DNA of 13,864 bases from Paracoccaceae bacterium. Lineage in GTDB: Bacteria > Pseudomonadota > Alphaproteobacteria > Rhodobacterales > Rhodobacteraceae. This document shows positions 12,737 to 13,864 of this stretch, in pieces (the first letter of the stretch is position 1; every line of letters starts with the position of its first letter). The notes under the pieces are model-generated. The model saw only the letters and a program-made list of their open reading frames with translations, was not told the DNA's origin and did no database searches. The stretch spans positions 1 through 13,864 of the forward strand of contig JAAEZW010000018.1 of the NCBI GenBank assembly GCA_018222665.1, given 5' to 3'. The position numbers were made by a program, and so were the translations under genes.

Positions 12737-13864
12737 ATGAGTAAGGAAGTCACATACGACACCACCGATCAGGTCGATGTGATAAAAGGCCACCCCGCCG
12801 AGGAGGTGGTTTCCGCGTCTGCGAATGATCAAACAGTACCTGCAGGTGCGTGCGTTTCTGAAGAGTTGAAGAACGCCAACTTGGCAAACACTGAAAATGC
12901 AGAAATCCTTGAAAAATACGCGGCCGATTATCCAGTTGGCCCGCATGACAAACCACAATCGATGTGCCCTGCGTTTGGATCCTTGCGCGTTGGGCTTCGC
13001 ATGCGTCGCGTGGCGACAGTTTTGTCGGGATCCGCATGCTGTGTCTATGGCTTAAGTTTTGTAAGCCACTTTTACGGTGCACGCCGTTCGGTTGGGTATG
13101 TTCCCTTTGACTCTGAATCTTTGGTTACTGGCAAGCTCTTCGAAGATATTCGTGACTCTGTTCACGACTTGGCAGACCCGGATCAATACGATGCAATCGT
13201 TGTGACCAACCTATGTGTCCCAACGGCAAGTGGCGTGCCGCTTAGGTTGCTGCCGAATGAAATTAACGGCGTCCGTATCATTGGGATTGATGTTCCCGGT
13301 TTCGGCGTTCCGACCCATGCTGAGGCGAAAGATATCCTTGCAGGCGCCATGTTAAACTTTGCCCGCCAAGAGGTTGAGGCTGGCCCAGTTCAGGCGCCAA
13401 AGGGCGGTAAGCAAGATCGCCCAACTGTCGCAATGCTGGGTGAAATGTTCCCTGCAGATCCGATGATGATTGGTGCAATGTTGGCGCCAATGGGATTGGG
13501 TGCAGGGCCGGTTTTGCCTGCGCGTGAATGGCGCGAAATGTACGCTGCATTGGATTGCGGCGCGGTTGCGGCGATCCATCCATTTTATACATCAACGATC
13601 CGCGAATTTGATGCCGCTGGTCGTCCATCAATAGGCAGCGCGCCAGTTGGATATGACGGCACAGCCGATTGGCTGGCGGCGATTGGGGATACTTTTAACG
13701 TAGGTGCCGATAAAATTGCAGCTGCACAAAACGCATTCCTGCCTGCGATCAAGGGAGCGCTTTCACAAAACCAAATTAATGGCCGTATCACTGTTTCGGG
13801 TTACGAAGGCAGCGAATTATTAGTTGCGCGTTTGCTTATCGAAAGCGGGGCAGAGGTTCCATAT
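12737..13864 (+). CDS. bchY: Chlorophyllide a reductase subunit Y (BchY), 3' end missing
   Basis: BchY forms, with BchZ, the NifDK-like catalytic component of chlorophyllide a oxidoreductase and receives electrons from BchX. The open frame covers 376 codons and runs off the right edge; families are roughly 480-550 residues. The first 70 or so residues are a polar, acidic, poorly conserved extension. Cysteines expected to coordinate the [4Fe-4S] cluster are C77 (SMCPAFG), C102 (GSACCVYG) and C160 (TNLCVPTASG). The spacing of 25 and 58 residues matches what I recall for the Rhodobacter protein (Cys62/87/145). GIDVPGFGVPTHAEAKDIL and GPVLPAREWREMYAAL are further family segments. The ATG directly follows the bchX TAA stop with no gap. 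bchZ is expected just beyond the window. Confidence 0.95.
   Translation, partial: MSKEVTYDTTDQVDVIKGHPAEEVVSASANDQTVPAGACVSEELKNANLANTENAEILEKYAADYPVGPHDKPQSMCPAFGSLRVGLRMRRVATVLSGSACCVYGLSFVSHFYGARRSVGYVPFDSESLVTGKLFEDIRDSVHDLADPDQYDAIVVTNLCVPTASGVPLRLLPNEINGVRIIGIDVPGFGVPTHAEAKDILAGAMLNFARQEVEAGPVQAPKGGKQDRPTVAMLGEMFPADPMMIGAMLAPMGLGAGPVLPAREWREMYAALDCGAVAAIHPFYTSTIREFDAAGRPSIGSAPVGYDGTADWLAAIGDTFNVGADKIAAAQNAFLPAIKGALSQNQINGRITVSGYEGSELLVARLLIESGAEVPY

Noticed and set aside
1..13864. Mobile elements, CRISPR arrays, tRNA/rRNA genes, prophage, defence or toxin systems
   Set aside because: Nothing in the window supports any of these. Every stretch longer than about 100 bases is covered by a recognised photosynthesis gene, so no new multi-gene system is claimed.

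Overview
This window is a central piece of a photosynthesis gene cluster (PGC) from a purple alphaproteobacterium, most probably a member of the Rhodobacterales/Roseobacter lineage. That assignment rests on three observations: the complete spheroidene-branch carotenoid set (crtA, crtI, crtB, crtC, crtD, crtE, crtF), the bacteriochlorophyll genes bchD, bchI, bchC, bchX and bchY in the Rhodobacter-type order, and a tspO gene embedded among the crt genes. Codon use looks less GC-rich than in Rhodobacter proper, which would suit a marine roseobacter, but I cannot assign a genus from sequence reading alone.

Layout, left to right. (1) A leftward unit crtA-bchI-bchD (3050 down to 1; bchD runs off the left edge). 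Its genes overlap by 8 bases or are separated by 1 base. It oxidises spheroidene and supplies the I and D subunits of Mg-chelatase. (2) A divergent control region of 93 bases (3051-3143). (3) A rightward unit crtI-crtB-tspO (3144-6192): phytoene desaturase, phytoene synthase and the outer-membrane TspO regulator/transporter. (4) A leftward unit crtD-crtC (8620 down to 6189), whose last gene ends in a 4-base tail-to-tail overlap with tspO. (5) A second divergent control region (8621-8706). (6) A rightward unit crtE-crtF (8707-10686), then a 98-base control region with its own promoter, then bchC-bchX-bchY (10785 to the right edge, bchY incomplete). This is the familiar crtEF-bchCXYZ superoperon layout.

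How it works together. CrtE makes geranylgeranyl diphosphate, CrtB condenses it to phytoene, CrtI desaturates phytoene, and CrtC, CrtD and CrtF hydrate, desaturate and methoxylate the product to spheroidene. CrtA converts spheroidene to the keto-carotenoid spheroidenone in the presence of oxygen. BchI/BchD drive Mg insertion into protoporphyrin IX, BchX/BchY(/BchZ) reduce ring B of chlorophyllide a, and BchC oxidises the C3 hydroxyethyl group. All three control regions carry exact TGT-N12-ACA palindromes, the PpsR/CrtJ recognition pattern. The whole window is therefore probably one regulon repressed by oxygen and light.

I found no IS element, CRISPR array, tRNA/rRNA, or foreign cassette. Gene content is ordinary for this lineage. 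The points worth a second look are regulatory architecture and start codons: a nested dyad of two PpsR sites at bchC, a PpsR-like site over the crtD start codon, a crtC frame with no usual start codon where its conserved domain begins, and a TTG start for bchX fused to the bchC stop.
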